From NCBI GenBank assembly GCA_937927445.1, contig CALAOB010000138.1, positions 1 through 41,836 on the forward strand: DNA of 41,836 nt. The letters are read 5' to 3'. The notes beneath the pieces are model-generated. The model worked only from the letters and a program-made list of their open reading frames with translations. It did not search any database and was not told the DNA's origin. This document shows positions 1-7,362 of this stretch, one piece after another; positions within the stretch are counted from its first letter, which is position 1, and each line of letters starts with the position of its first letter. Both the position numbers and the translations under genes were made by a program. Source of the DNA: an uncultured Oribacterium sp. Lineage in GTDB: Bacteria; Bacillota; Clostridia; Lachnospirales; Lachnospiraceae.

Positions 1-206
1 ACTCCGGAAAGTTAATTCCCCCCTTGACAACGGTCACTTCATAACAGAACCAGTTGGAGTAATTTTTCCTTAGCACTCTCTGCAACACTGAGTTTTCATA
101 AAGAAAACTCAGTCGTTTGCAGAGAGCCTACTGGTTCTTAGGGGGACAATTTTAGATTCTTCCGAGATCGGAGTATTGCGCTTCTGCTGCCGGTCCTCCG
201 GGACTC
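1..206. repeat. Long nested hairpin element, copy A (left end cut by window edge)
   Basis: This is a non-coding dyad. AGAACCAGT at 46-54 pairs with ACTGGTTCT at 130-138. Inside it lie a CTCTCTGCAA/TTGCAGAGAG stem and an ACTGAGTTTTC/GAAAACTCAGT tip. The core from about 46 to 142 is essentially identical to that of copy B (31938-32034), but the outer arms differ. The right arm ends in GTCCTCCGGGAC about 20 bp past the stop codon of the sugar mutase gene. The left arm starts before the window, and about 20 bases (25-45) look unpaired, like an insertion. I see no ORF and no T-tract. Confidence 0.8.
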
Positions 207-225
207 TTTGTTTATATGAAAAGCT

Positions 226-1998
226 TCACTTCATCTGATCACTGAGCTCAGCGGCGATGGCGGCTTCGCAGGCTTCTGCGGCGGCCTGATTCTCCGCGCT
301 GATGGAGATGTAGATCTTCAGCTTCGGCTCGGTGCCGGACGGGCGTACCACGACGGAGCAGTGGTCGCTCAGCAGGTACCTGAGGACATCCGACTTCGGA
401 AGTCCGTCGAGGCCCGGAAGATAATCGAGGACCTTCTCCACCTGCTTTCCGGCGAAGGCGTCCGGGGCTTCCGTACGGAAGCGCTGCATGATCTTCTGCA
501 TCTTCTCGAAGCCGGCGGAACCCTCGAAGGTGAAGCTGTGGAGGGTGTTCAGGCAGTAGCCGTACTCTGCATAGAGTGCCTGCAGGCGGTCGAGGAGGCT
601 GATGCCCTGCGTCTTATAGAAGCAGAACATCTCGCAGATCATGAGGGCACCGTCGACGGCATCCTTATCGCGGACATAGCTGCCGGTGAGGTAGCCGTAG
701 CTCTCCTCGAAGCCGAAGACATAGCGCTCCGGATGGCCTTCCTTCTCGAGTCGTCCGATCTGCTCACCGATGAACTTGAAGCCGGTCAGGACATTGACGG
801 TTTCGACGCCGTAGTGCGCGGCGATGCGCTCGCCGAGATCCATGGTCACGATGGTCTTCACCATCACCGGGTCCTTCGGCAGCGTTCCGTGCTTCGTCCG
901 CTGCGCGAGGATGTAGTCCAGCAGCAGGATGCCAGTCTCGTTACCGCTCAGCAGCTGGTAGCTTCCGTCTGCTCTTCGTACGGCAATGCCTACACGATCG
1001 CAGTCCGGGTCGGTCGCGAGGAGGAGGTCCGCCTGTACGCGCTCCGCATAGTCCATGCCGAGGGCCATCGCTTCTTTGATTTCCGGGTTCGGATACGGGC
1101 AGGTCGGGAAATGGCCGTCCGGCATCTCCTGCTCCTTCACGAGCGTGATGTTCATGTAGCCGCACTCGCGGAGGGTGCGGGTCACCGGTGCACGACCCGT
1201 GCCATTCAGCGGTGAGTAGACGATCGCCACGTTCCGGTCGATCTGATCATCCGGACCAAGGACGGACTGCTTCTTTACGTTTTCCACGAAGTCGGTGTAT
1301 ACCGCCTCGCCGATCCAGAAGATACGGGCCGTCGCCGGTGTATCGTTCTCTCCGGCAGCAGGGGTGGTGACAGAGTCTTTGGCGGAGACATTGGCCTCGG
1401 CGGTGTCGCGGGTGCCGGCGATCTCGAAGTCGGTCATGCGGATGTCTTCGAAGAGATCGAGTGCCTCGATTTCCGCGAGGATCTCAGCGGCGGCCTCGGT
1501 CGTGATCTGGCAGCCATCGGTGCCGTAGACCTTGTAGCCGTTGTACTTCGCCGGGTTGTGGGATGCGGTCAGCATGATGCCGGCGGCACAGTGAAGCGCG
1601 CGGGTCGCGAAGCTGAGGCACGGGGTCGGCATGATGTCCTCGTACATGTAGACGTCGATGCCGTTCGCTGCGAAGACGCGGGCCGCGGTCTCGGCGAAGA
1701 GGTCCGACTTGATACGGCTGTCGCGGGAAACCGCGATGCGGCGGTCGGCGGCTGCGAAATGCTTCCGTACGTAGTTTGCGAGACCCTGGGAGGCCTTCGC
1801 CACGGTGTATACGTTCATGCGGTTCGTGCCGGCACCGATGACGCCGCGAAGACCGCCGGTACCGAAGGCAAGGTCACGGTAGAACGCATCCTGAATCTTC
1901 TCTTCCTCTCCACGGATCGCCGTGAGCTCCTGCTCGACATCGGCATCCAGTCCCTTCGCAAGCGCGCACCAGCGCGTGTATTCCTTCATATAATCCAT
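226..1998 (-). CDS. Phospho-sugar mutase (phosphoglucomutase/phosphomannomutase, PgcA type)
   Basis: This 590-residue cytoplasmic enzyme of the alpha-D-phosphohexomutase family interconverts hexose 6- and 1-phosphates. The phosphoserine loop TASHNP lies at residues 144-149 (Ser146). The metal loop DPDCDR, the sugar-binding GFEESYGYL and the phosphate-binding RPSGTEPKLKIYI follow in the usual order. The start is the ATG at 1998, preceded by AAAAGGAGTAAGC; upstream in-frame sequence lies inside manC and is not needed. It follows manC by 2 bp, so the pair probably supplies mannose-1-phosphate for GDP-mannose, although glucose phosphate specificity is equally possible from sequence. About 25-30 residues rich in Ala, Thr and Asp (near residues 210-245) look inserted relative to typical family members, which explains the slightly long protein. 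Confidence 0.93.
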   Translation of the reverse strand: MDYMKEYTRWCALAKGLDADVEQELTAIRGEEEKIQDAFYRDLAFGTGGLRGVIGAGTNRMNVYTVAKASQGLANYVRKHFAAADRRIAVSRDSRIKSDLFAETAARVFAANGIDVYMYEDIMPTPCLSFATRALHCAAGIMLTASHNPAKYNGYKVYGTDGCQITTEAAAEILAEIEALDLFEDIRMTDFEIAGTRDTAEANVSAKDSVTTPAAGENDTPATARIFWIGEAVYTDFVENVKKQSVLGPDDQIDRNVAIVYSPLNGTGRAPVTRTLRECGYMNITLVKEQEMPDGHFPTCPYPNPEIKEAMALGMDYAERVQADLLLATDPDCDRVGIAVRRADGSYQLLSGNETGILLLDYILAQRTKHGTLPKDPVMVKTIVTMDLGERIAAHYGVETVNVLTGFKFIGEQIGRLEKEGHPERYVFGFEESYGYLTGSYVRDKDAVDGALMICEMFCFYKTQGISLLDRLQALYAEYGYCLNTLHSFTFEGSAGFEKMQKIMQRFRTEAPDAFAGKQVEKVLDYLPGLDGLPKSDVLRYLLSDHCSVVVRPSGTEPKLKIYISISAENQAAAEACEAAIAAELSDQMK

Positions 1999-2000
1999 GC

Positions 2001-3332
2001 TTACTCCTTTTCTGCCGGCATGTCGAACTTCGTCTTGTCGTCGACGGCGATGTCCTCTCCGAGCTGCATCTCCATGAGGGTCAGCGGGGTCTCCGGGTCT
2101 GCGAGCATCGTGTGCTTCGCGCCGCACGGAATCGAGATCACGTCACCGGCGCATACGCTGCGGACCTCGCCATCCACGATGGCGGTGCCACGACCGTCCA
2201 GGACGGTCCAGATTTCGTTACGGGCGTGATGTGCGTGATAGCTCATGTGGGCACCCGGGCGCATCGCGATTTTCACGGTCATCGAGCCCTGGGAAACGTC
2301 GAGGATGCGGAAGTCGCCCCAGGATTTGCGGGCGAACATGATCTGATCCGGGAGCTGGTCCACATATGGCTTGATGCGGGCGCTGGCTTCGAGGTTGCTG
2401 ACGAGGATGCCCTGCGGACTCGCAGAGATCACCGCATGCTCGAGGCCCATCGCGAGGATCGGTACGCTCAGCTCGTTCACGATGTGAACGTCCTCGCAGT
2501 GCTCGCCGAGGATGCCGTGGCCGATGACCGGCTCGGACATCTCTTCGGTCAGGGTGTTCCAGGTGCCGAGGTCCTTCCACTCGCCGTGGAAGCACATCAC
2601 CTGGATCTTCTCCTCATGCTCGACGACGGCATAGTCGAAGCTGATTTTGCGGAGCTCGGCGTAATGGTCGAAGAGGGTCTGATAGTCGCTGGTGTCGAGG
2701 AGGGTGCGGGCACGGTCCAGCACGTAGCCGAGCTTATAGGCGAAGACGCCACCGTTCCAGAGGGCCCCCTGCTTCAGGTACTCGCGGGCGGTCGCCTCAT
2801 CCGGCTTCTCCTTGAAGGTGCGGACGGTTGACACCGGGGCTTTCGTCTCCGGGATGATATAGCCGTACTTCTCGGATGGATAGGTCGGCTGGATGCCCAT
2901 CAGGACGAGGTTTGCCTCGCCTCGATCCGCCTGCTCGGAGAGCGCCTTCAGCGCACGGAAATAGTCATCGTTTACATATGGGTCCACCGGGCAGACCACG
3001 ACGGATTCGTCCGCCGGAACGTTACACTTTTCGTGCAGGTAGGCACTCGCGAGGGCGATCGCCGGGAAGGTGTCTCGTCTCGTCGGTTCGACGGAGATGT
3101 TCACGTCGGTGCCGAGCAGGTTCAGGATGGAGGATACCTGGGTGCGGGAGGTCGCGATGGTGACACGCGCCTCCGGGTCCACGGTGCGGATCTGGCGGTA
3201 GACGCGCTCGATCATCGATTCGTAGCTTCCGTCCGGGCGTTTGAAGAGCTTGATAAACTGCTTGGAACGGATATCGTTGGAAAGTGGCCAGAGGCGCTTG
3301 CCGGAGCCACCGGATAGTAAAATGATATTCAT
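2001..3332 (-). CDS. manC: Mannose-1-phosphate guanylyltransferase with C-terminal cupin domain
   Basis: This 443-residue enzyme makes GDP-mannose from mannose-1-phosphate and GTP. The nucleotidyltransferase signature LLSGGSGKRLWPLS is at residues 5-18, followed by VEPTRRDTFPAIALA and the CPVDPYV metal region. The C-terminal 90 or so residues are a mannose-6-phosphate-isomerase-like cupin (MRPGAHMSYHAHHARNEIW region with its His cluster), which in this family may add isomerase activity. The chosen start is the ATG at 3332, with AGAAAGG 8-10 bases upstream; the reading frame extends further upstream but without similarity. It is first in a two-gene operon with the sugar mutase. The product feeds capsule, exopolysaccharide or glycan synthesis, whose transferases are not in this window. 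Confidence 0.93.
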   Translation of the reverse strand: MNIILLSGGSGKRLWPLSNDIRSKQFIKLFKRPDGSYESMIERVYRQIRTVDPEARVTIATSRTQVSSILNLLGTDVNISVEPTRRDTFPAIALASAYLHEKCNVPADESVVVCPVDPYVNDDYFRALKALSEQADRGEANLVLMGIQPTYPSEKYGYIIPETKAPVSTVRTFKEKPDEATAREYLKQGALWNGGVFAYKLGYVLDRARTLLDTSDYQTLFDHYAELRKISFDYAVVEHEEKIQVMCFHGEWKDLGTWNTLTEEMSEPVIGHGILGEHCEDVHIVNELSVPILAMGLEHAVISASPQGILVSNLEASARIKPYVDQLPDQIMFARKSWGDFRILDVSQGSMTVKIAMRPGAHMSYHAHHARNEIWTVLDGRGTAIVDGEVRSVCAGDVISIPCGAKHTMLADPETPLTLMEMQLGEDIAVDDKTKFDMPAEKE

Positions 3333-3361
3333 AGCTTTGCCTTTCTTAAAAACACGACAGT

Positions 3362-3367
3362 ATTCTA
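3362..3367 (-). promoter_or_regulatory. Candidate extended -10 for manC
   Basis: On the minus strand this reads TGCTAGAAT, an extended -10 about 30 bases upstream of the manC start. No convincing -35 box is visible at 17 bp. The location and the TG extension are the only support. Confidence 0.4.
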
Positions 3368-3408
3368 GCATACTCGCGGGATTTCGACTAGATGGGGCAC
3401 AGCGTAGA

Positions 3409-3431
3409 CAGGGGACCCGGAGGGTCCCCTG
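3409..3431. repeat. Short GC-rich palindrome with CCCGGAGGG tip
   Basis: CAGGGGACCC pairs perfectly with GGGTCCCCTG around a 3-base GGA loop, followed by CCTGAAC. Related sequence occurs at 38991-39034 and 41752-41776, and the CCCGGAGGG tip recurs at the ends of the long hairpin elements. There is no T-run on either side, so it is not a standard terminator. The rest of the 3333-3721 gap holds no ORF with a ribosome site. Confidence 0.6.
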
Positions 3432-3643
3432 CCTGAACGATGAAATCCGAAACTGTCTGTTAGCAGCAGCTCCGGGCCTTTTGTGCACTATGCTGTGAAA
3501 GAATCAGGTGTTTTGTGATTTCCGAACAAGCATTACGGAATTCTGTCTTTTCGTTCATTTCGGTTTCCCGATTTCAGGTTCCTGTCCGGTACATCACTTG
3601 CGTTTTTCTCGGCTTCATGCGTACGGCTTCTAGTCTGTCCGGC

Positions 3644-3695
3644 GACTATAGTCCACTTAACGACTATAGGCGATTCGCGGGGTCTCCTCTATACT
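3644..3695 (+). promoter_or_regulatory. Candidate regulated promoter of the Tad pilus locus
   Basis: A perfect 10-bp palindrome GACTATAGTC (3644-3653) is followed 18 bp later by GACTATAGG (3662-3670). A -10-like TATACT lies at 3690-3695. The second copy sits where a -35 box would be, and no good -35 hexamer is present, an arrangement typical of activator-dependent promoters. Which regulator binds is unknown. Confidence 0.4.
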
Positions 3696-3721
3696 CGGGC
3701 TATACCAAACGCGGAGGCCAC

Positions 3722-4195
3722 ATGACAGTATCTCAGCTTATCCTCCTGCAGTGTCTGACCATCGCTGCGGGCTATGATCTACGAGAGCGGCGTATCCCTC
3801 ATGCGCTGATCTACACCTATTTATGTTCTGGTTATTTCCTTTCATGCAGGAGCGTCCTCACGCTGTCGAAGTGCTTTTTCTTCTCCAGCGGAGGGGGCGT
3901 TCCCTATCTTCTTCGGTATGTTCTTTCATTTGTCATGTTTCGTGTTCTGGCCTCACTGACCCATGCAGGTGGTGGAGATGCACGGCTGATGGCACTGGTG
4001 ATCGCGTGGTGCGGTGTCGATGCCGGATGTCGGCTTCTGCTGCCGGGACTCGTGTTGGCACTGATGTATCTTCTATGGATCAGAACAGATTCCGGCAGGT
4101 GGAGGCTTCAGGAGCGGTCAATGTTTCCGTCGCTGCCTCTGGCCCTCCCTCTGCTTCTCGGTGCGATTCCGGGACTGATCTTCTCTCCCGCGTAG
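3722..4195 (+). CDS. Type IV prepilin peptidase, A24 family (TadV/CpaA-like), first copy
   Basis: This 157-residue integral membrane aspartyl protease should cleave the leader of Flp pilins or TadE-like pseudopilins at the inner face of the membrane. The two catalytic aspartates are Asp19 in GYDLRERRIP and Asp86 in GGGDARL, matching the family pattern D-x(5)-P and GxGD. It lacks the N-terminal methylase domain, as is usual for Tad-type peptidases. The ATG at 3722 follows GCGGAGGCCAC; the frame is open further upstream but is not credible there. It heads the Tad locus. A second A24 peptidase lies at 12600-13133 in the same locus. Confidence 0.85.
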   Translation: MTVSQLILLQCLTIAAGYDLRERRIPHALIYTYLCSGYFLSCRSVLTLSKCFFFSSGGGVPYLLRYVLSFVMFRVLASLTHAGGGDARLMALVIAWCGVDAGCRLLLPGLVLALMYLLWIRTDSGRWRLQERSMFPSLPLALPLLLGAIPGLIFSPA

Positions 4196-4266
4196 TACGG
4201 TTCATTTCCCTACCCCTGAACCCTGAGCCGGCGAGGCGGGAGATACTCTCAGAAAAGTAATTCACA

Positions 4267-4341
4267 TGTACTCACATCGATCGCACATCTTGTGCAGGCT
4301 TCGATCGGACTTCCGCCTGCTTCGCGTGTACTCGTATCGAT
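4267..4341. repeat. Imperfect 15-bp direct repeat upstream of tadZ-like gene
   Basis: TGTACTCACATCGAT (4267-4281) and TGTACTCGTATCGAT (4327-4341) match at 13 of 15 bases and start 60 bp apart in the 192-bp gap before the TadZ-like gene. They could be paired binding sites. There is no independent support. Confidence 0.35.
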
Positions 4342-4387
4342 ATCTCATCGTTTCTCATCTATATCGGATGCAGAGAAAGGGGCTTCT

Positions 4388-5431
4388 ATGAATCAGATTC
4401 TCGCACTGCTGGAACAGGATCCCAGCTACTGTGAACGTTTTTTGAAGTATGCGTCTTCGCGGACGGAGTGTCCGTTTACCGTTTATACCTTTCAGAGCGT
4501 GACGGAGCTGCAGCGTTTCGCACACCAGAACGACATCGATCTGCTGCTGAGTGATGCGCAGGCAGCCGGGGAAGAAGAGCTCGAGAAGCTCCCGGTGCAT
4601 ACACGGGTCGAGCTTACGGAGGAGCCGATGGGTGAGAAGCAGACGCTCGCCTGCGCGCGTCCGGATGCGCCACACAAAATCTATAAGTATCAGTCCGGGG
4701 AGAAGATCCTGCATGAGCTCGTTTCGAGCTATCAGCTTTCGAAGAAGGCGGAGCCGAAGAATCGACAGGGGCTCGCCAGACTGTACCTCGTATACAGTCC
4801 GATCGGGCGATCCGGGAAGACCTGCTTCGCCGAGAGTCTCACGAAAACGCTGCAGAAGGATATGCGGGCACTCTACGTCAGTCTCGAGGAGGTCTCGGCG
4901 CGGGCCGATGCATCGATGCAGAACGGAAACGGCTCCCTCAGCGATGCGCTCTACTTCTACAAGAAGGAGCGGCTGGATGCCGAGCGGCTGCGCGCGATGA
5001 TCTCGCGTGCCGACGGTATGGACTTCATCCCGCCGGTCCGCTCCCCGGAGGATATCGCGACGCTGCGGGATGCGGAGCTTCCACAGTTTATCCAGACGCT
5101 GCGCGCAGAGGTCGACTACGATGCCATCGTCCTCGACACCGACAGCATCCTGAGTCGCGTGGAGGGCATCCTCCCGCAGGCCGACTGGATCTTCATGCCG
5201 GTCACCGACCAGCCTGCGCACTACCGTAAGCTGTCCGCCCTGGAACATTATCTCACCGGCTCTCCGCATCGCGCCGCACTCGATCGCATCGTGAAGCTTA
5301 TCGTACCGCTGGAGCAGCAGGGATACTCCGAAGCAGCGGCTTCGGAGCGGCTGTCCGAATTTACCGCGGCGGTCATACGGAACTACCTCTACGATGCCGA
5401 GCCGCGAAGTGCCATCCGTCCGAATGCATGA
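4388..5431 (+). CDS. TadZ/CpaE-like pilus assembly ATPase
   Basis: This 347-residue protein has an N-terminal region of about 125 residues that resembles a degenerate receiver domain (FQSVTELQRFAHQNDIDLLL). A MinD/ParA-type ATPase domain follows. The P-loop is a deviant SPIGRSGKT (137-145), and the distal VDYDAIVLDTDSIL segment is Walker-B-like. TadZ/CpaE proteins localise the Tad secretion machine at the membrane. The ATG at 4388 follows GAGAAAGGGGC. The gene ends in an ATGA overlap with the next reading frame, implying coupling to the TadA ATPase. The weak conservation of the N-terminal domain leaves its phosphorylation competence doubtful. Confidence 0.82.
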   Translation: MNQILALLEQDPSYCERFLKYASSRTECPFTVYTFQSVTELQRFAHQNDIDLLLSDAQAAGEEELEKLPVHTRVELTEEPMGEKQTLACARPDAPHKIYKYQSGEKILHELVSSYQLSKKAEPKNRQGLARLYLVYSPIGRSGKTCFAESLTKTLQKDMRALYVSLEEVSARADASMQNGNGSLSDALYFYKKERLDAERLRAMISRADGMDFIPPVRSPEDIATLRDAELPQFIQTLRAEVDYDAIVLDTDSILSRVEGILPQADWIFMPVTDQPAHYRKLSALEHYLTGSPHRAALDRIVKLIVPLEQQGYSEAAASERLSEFTAAVIRNYLYDAEPRSAIRPNA

Positions 5432-5451
5432 GTACCAAGGAAGTATACCGT

Positions 5452-6633
5452 ATGAATACGATCATGGACCAGACTGAATTAAAAAAGGAACTGAAGCAGC
5501 AGCTGCTCGCCGGACTCGAGGAGCAGCGGAGCTTCAGCGATGCGGAGCTGTATGAGCGCATCGACGAGCTCCTTTTCCGGCATCCGGAGCTCTGCCTCCG
5601 GGACAAGCTCTATCTGCGCGATGCTGTCTTCAACAGCTTCCGTCGTCTCGATGTGCTTTCCGAGGTGCTCGATAACGCCGAGGTCACGGAAATCATGATC
5701 AACTCCGAGCAGGAGATCTTCATCGAGCGCAGTGGACACATGCAGCGCTGGGAGCGGAGCTTCGAGTCCCGGGCGCAGCTGGAGGAGCTGATTCAGAGCA
5801 TCGTCAGCCGCATCAACCGCGTGGTCAATACCAGTACGCCGATCGTCGATGCCCGTCTTGAAGATGGCTCGCGTGTTCATGTCGTCCTGCCGCCGATCGC
5901 ACTGAAGGGTCCGACGGTTACCATCCGAAAGTTCCCGGAGCCGATCACCCTCGAAAAGCTGATCCTCTACGACTCCCTGACGCAGGACGCCGCCGACTTT
6001 CTGATTTCACTCGTAAAGGCACGGTACAACATCTTCATTTCCGGGGGCACCAACTCCGGAAAGACCACCTTTTTAAATGCGCTTAGTCAGTATATCCCGT
6101 CGGATGAACGGGTCATCACGATTGAGGACTCCGCCGAGCTCCAGATCCGGAACGTACCGAACCTCGTCTCCCTCGAAACGCGAAACGCAAACGCAGAGGG
6201 CGAAGGCGAGATCAGCATGCAGAACCTGATCAAGGCGTCCCTCCGTATGTCGCCGGACCGCATCATCGTCGGCGAGGTGCGAGGAAAGGAAACGCTCGAC
6301 ATGCTGAACGCTATGAATACCGGCCACGACGGCAGCCTGTCCACCGGCCATGCGAACTCCGCCCAGGATATGCTCCGCCGTATGCAGACCATGGTGCTGC
6401 AGGGCGCGGACCTGCCGCTGCCGGCGATCCGCAGCATGATCGAGTCGGCACTCGACATCATCGTTCACTTAGGGCGTACCCGTGATCATAAACGACGGGT
6501 ACTTGAAATATCGGAGGTCATCGGCATTGAACATGACGAAATCAAACTTAAGCCACTGTATAAATTCGATGGTCAGAAGCTTGAAAAGCTTGCGGATCTC
6601 ACGTCCCGACAGAAGCTCCTCGACCGATTATAA
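5452..6633 (+). CDS. tadA: Tad pilus assembly ATPase TadA/CpaF
   Basis: This 393-residue type II/IV secretion ATPase powers Flp pilus assembly from the cytoplasmic face. Walker A SGGTNSGKTT is at 197-206, followed by the Asp box (ERVITIEDSAELQI), Walker B (DRIIVGEVRG) and the His box (GHDGSLSTGHANS). The length fits CpaF. I prefer the ATG at 5452, which has AAGGAAG 8 bases upstream. The ATG at 5428, overlapping the previous stop as ATGA, is the alternative and adds 8 residues. The 3' end overlaps the start region of tadB. Confidence 0.95.
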   Translation: MNTIMDQTELKKELKQQLLAGLEEQRSFSDAELYERIDELLFRHPELCLRDKLYLRDAVFNSFRRLDVLSEVLDNAEVTEIMINSEQEIFIERSGHMQRWERSFESRAQLEELIQSIVSRINRVVNTSTPIVDARLEDGSRVHVVLPPIALKGPTVTIRKFPEPITLEKLILYDSLTQDAADFLISLVKARYNIFISGGTNSGKTTFLNALSQYIPSDERVITIEDSAELQIRNVPNLVSLETRNANAEGEGEISMQNLIKASLRMSPDRIIVGEVRGKETLDMLNAMNTGHDGSLSTGHANSAQDMLRRMQTMVLQGADLPLPAIRSMIESALDIIVHLGRTRDHKRRVLEISEVIGIEHDEIKLKPLYKFDGQKLEKLADLTSRQKLLDRL

Positions 6634-7360
6634 CGAGTATGTCCTGACGCCGCTCGAGTATCTCCGCCTCTTCATCACGGCACTGCTCGCGGATATGCTG
6701 GTCGCCTATACCTTTTACCAGAGTCGCCGTGTCCTGCTCGTCACACTGCCGCTCTGTCTGCTGTATCCCTTCACCTGCCGGAAGGCGCTCTGTGAGAAGC
6801 GGCGACAGCAGCTGCTGATGGAGTTTAAAGAGTCCCTTTCGATTCTTTCCTCCTTCTTAAGTGCCGGCTACTCCACGGAAAATGCCTTCCGGGCCTCCAT
6901 CGGCGAGCTCGCGCATCTCTTTTCTCCGGACGCGATGATCGTGCGGGAGTTCGAGCAGATCGTGCACGGCATGAGCCTGCATACACCGGTCGAGGTGCTG
7001 CTCGCAGACTTCGCCTACCGCTCCGGACTCGAGGATGTCGCGAATTTCGCCGAGGTCTTTGCCGTCGCGAAGAAAAACGGCGGTCAGCTCGTGAAGATCA
7101 TCGCCCACACAGCCTCGGTCATCCGTGACAAGGTGCAGATCTCCGAGGAGATTCTCACGATGAACGCGGCCAAGCGCTATGAGCAGCGGGTCATGAACCT
7201 CGTCCCGTTCCTCATCATCCTGTATATGAACTTCAGCTCGCCGGAGTTTTTCCGGACCCTGTACACGACGGTGCTCGGGCGCATCACCATGACGCTCTGT
7301 CTCCTGCTGTATGTTCTCTCCGTCTGGCTCGCCGGGCGCATCATGGACATCGAGGTGTAG
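6569..7360 (+). CDS. tadB: Tad inner-membrane platform protein TadB
   Basis: This protein of about 263 residues belongs to the T2SSF/GspF family. It has two transmembrane segments early (YLRLFITALLADMLVAYTF; RVLLVTLPLCLLYPF), a cytoplasmic helical domain (KESLSILSSFLSAGYSTENAF), and two C-terminal segments. TadB and TadC form the membrane platform on which the TadA ATPase acts. The start is uncertain. ATG 6569 overlaps tadA by 65 bp, ATG 6533 is also in frame, and neither has a clear ribosome site, so reinitiation from tadA translation is likely. Homology-like sequence clearly begins near DYNEYVLTP, after the overlap. The stop is 2 bp before the TadC gene. Confidence 0.88.
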   Translation: MVRSLKSLRISRPDRSSSTDYNEYVLTPLEYLRLFITALLADMLVAYTFYQSRRVLLVTLPLCLLYPFTCRKALCEKRRQQLLMEFKESLSILSSFLSAGYSTENAFRASIGELAHLFSPDAMIVREFEQIVHGMSLHTPVEVLLADFAYRSGLEDVANFAEVFAVAKKNGGQLVKIIAHTASVIRDKVQISEEILTMNAAKRYEQRVMNLVPFLIILYMNFSSPEFFRTLYTTVLGRITMTLCLLLYVLSVWLAGRIMDIEV

Positions 7361-7362
7361 CG

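Noticed and set aside
1245..1420. Frameshift in the sugar mutase caused by an unusual Ala/Thr-rich stretch
   Set aside because: The frame is continuous with intact motifs on both sides, so it is better read as an in-frame insertion.
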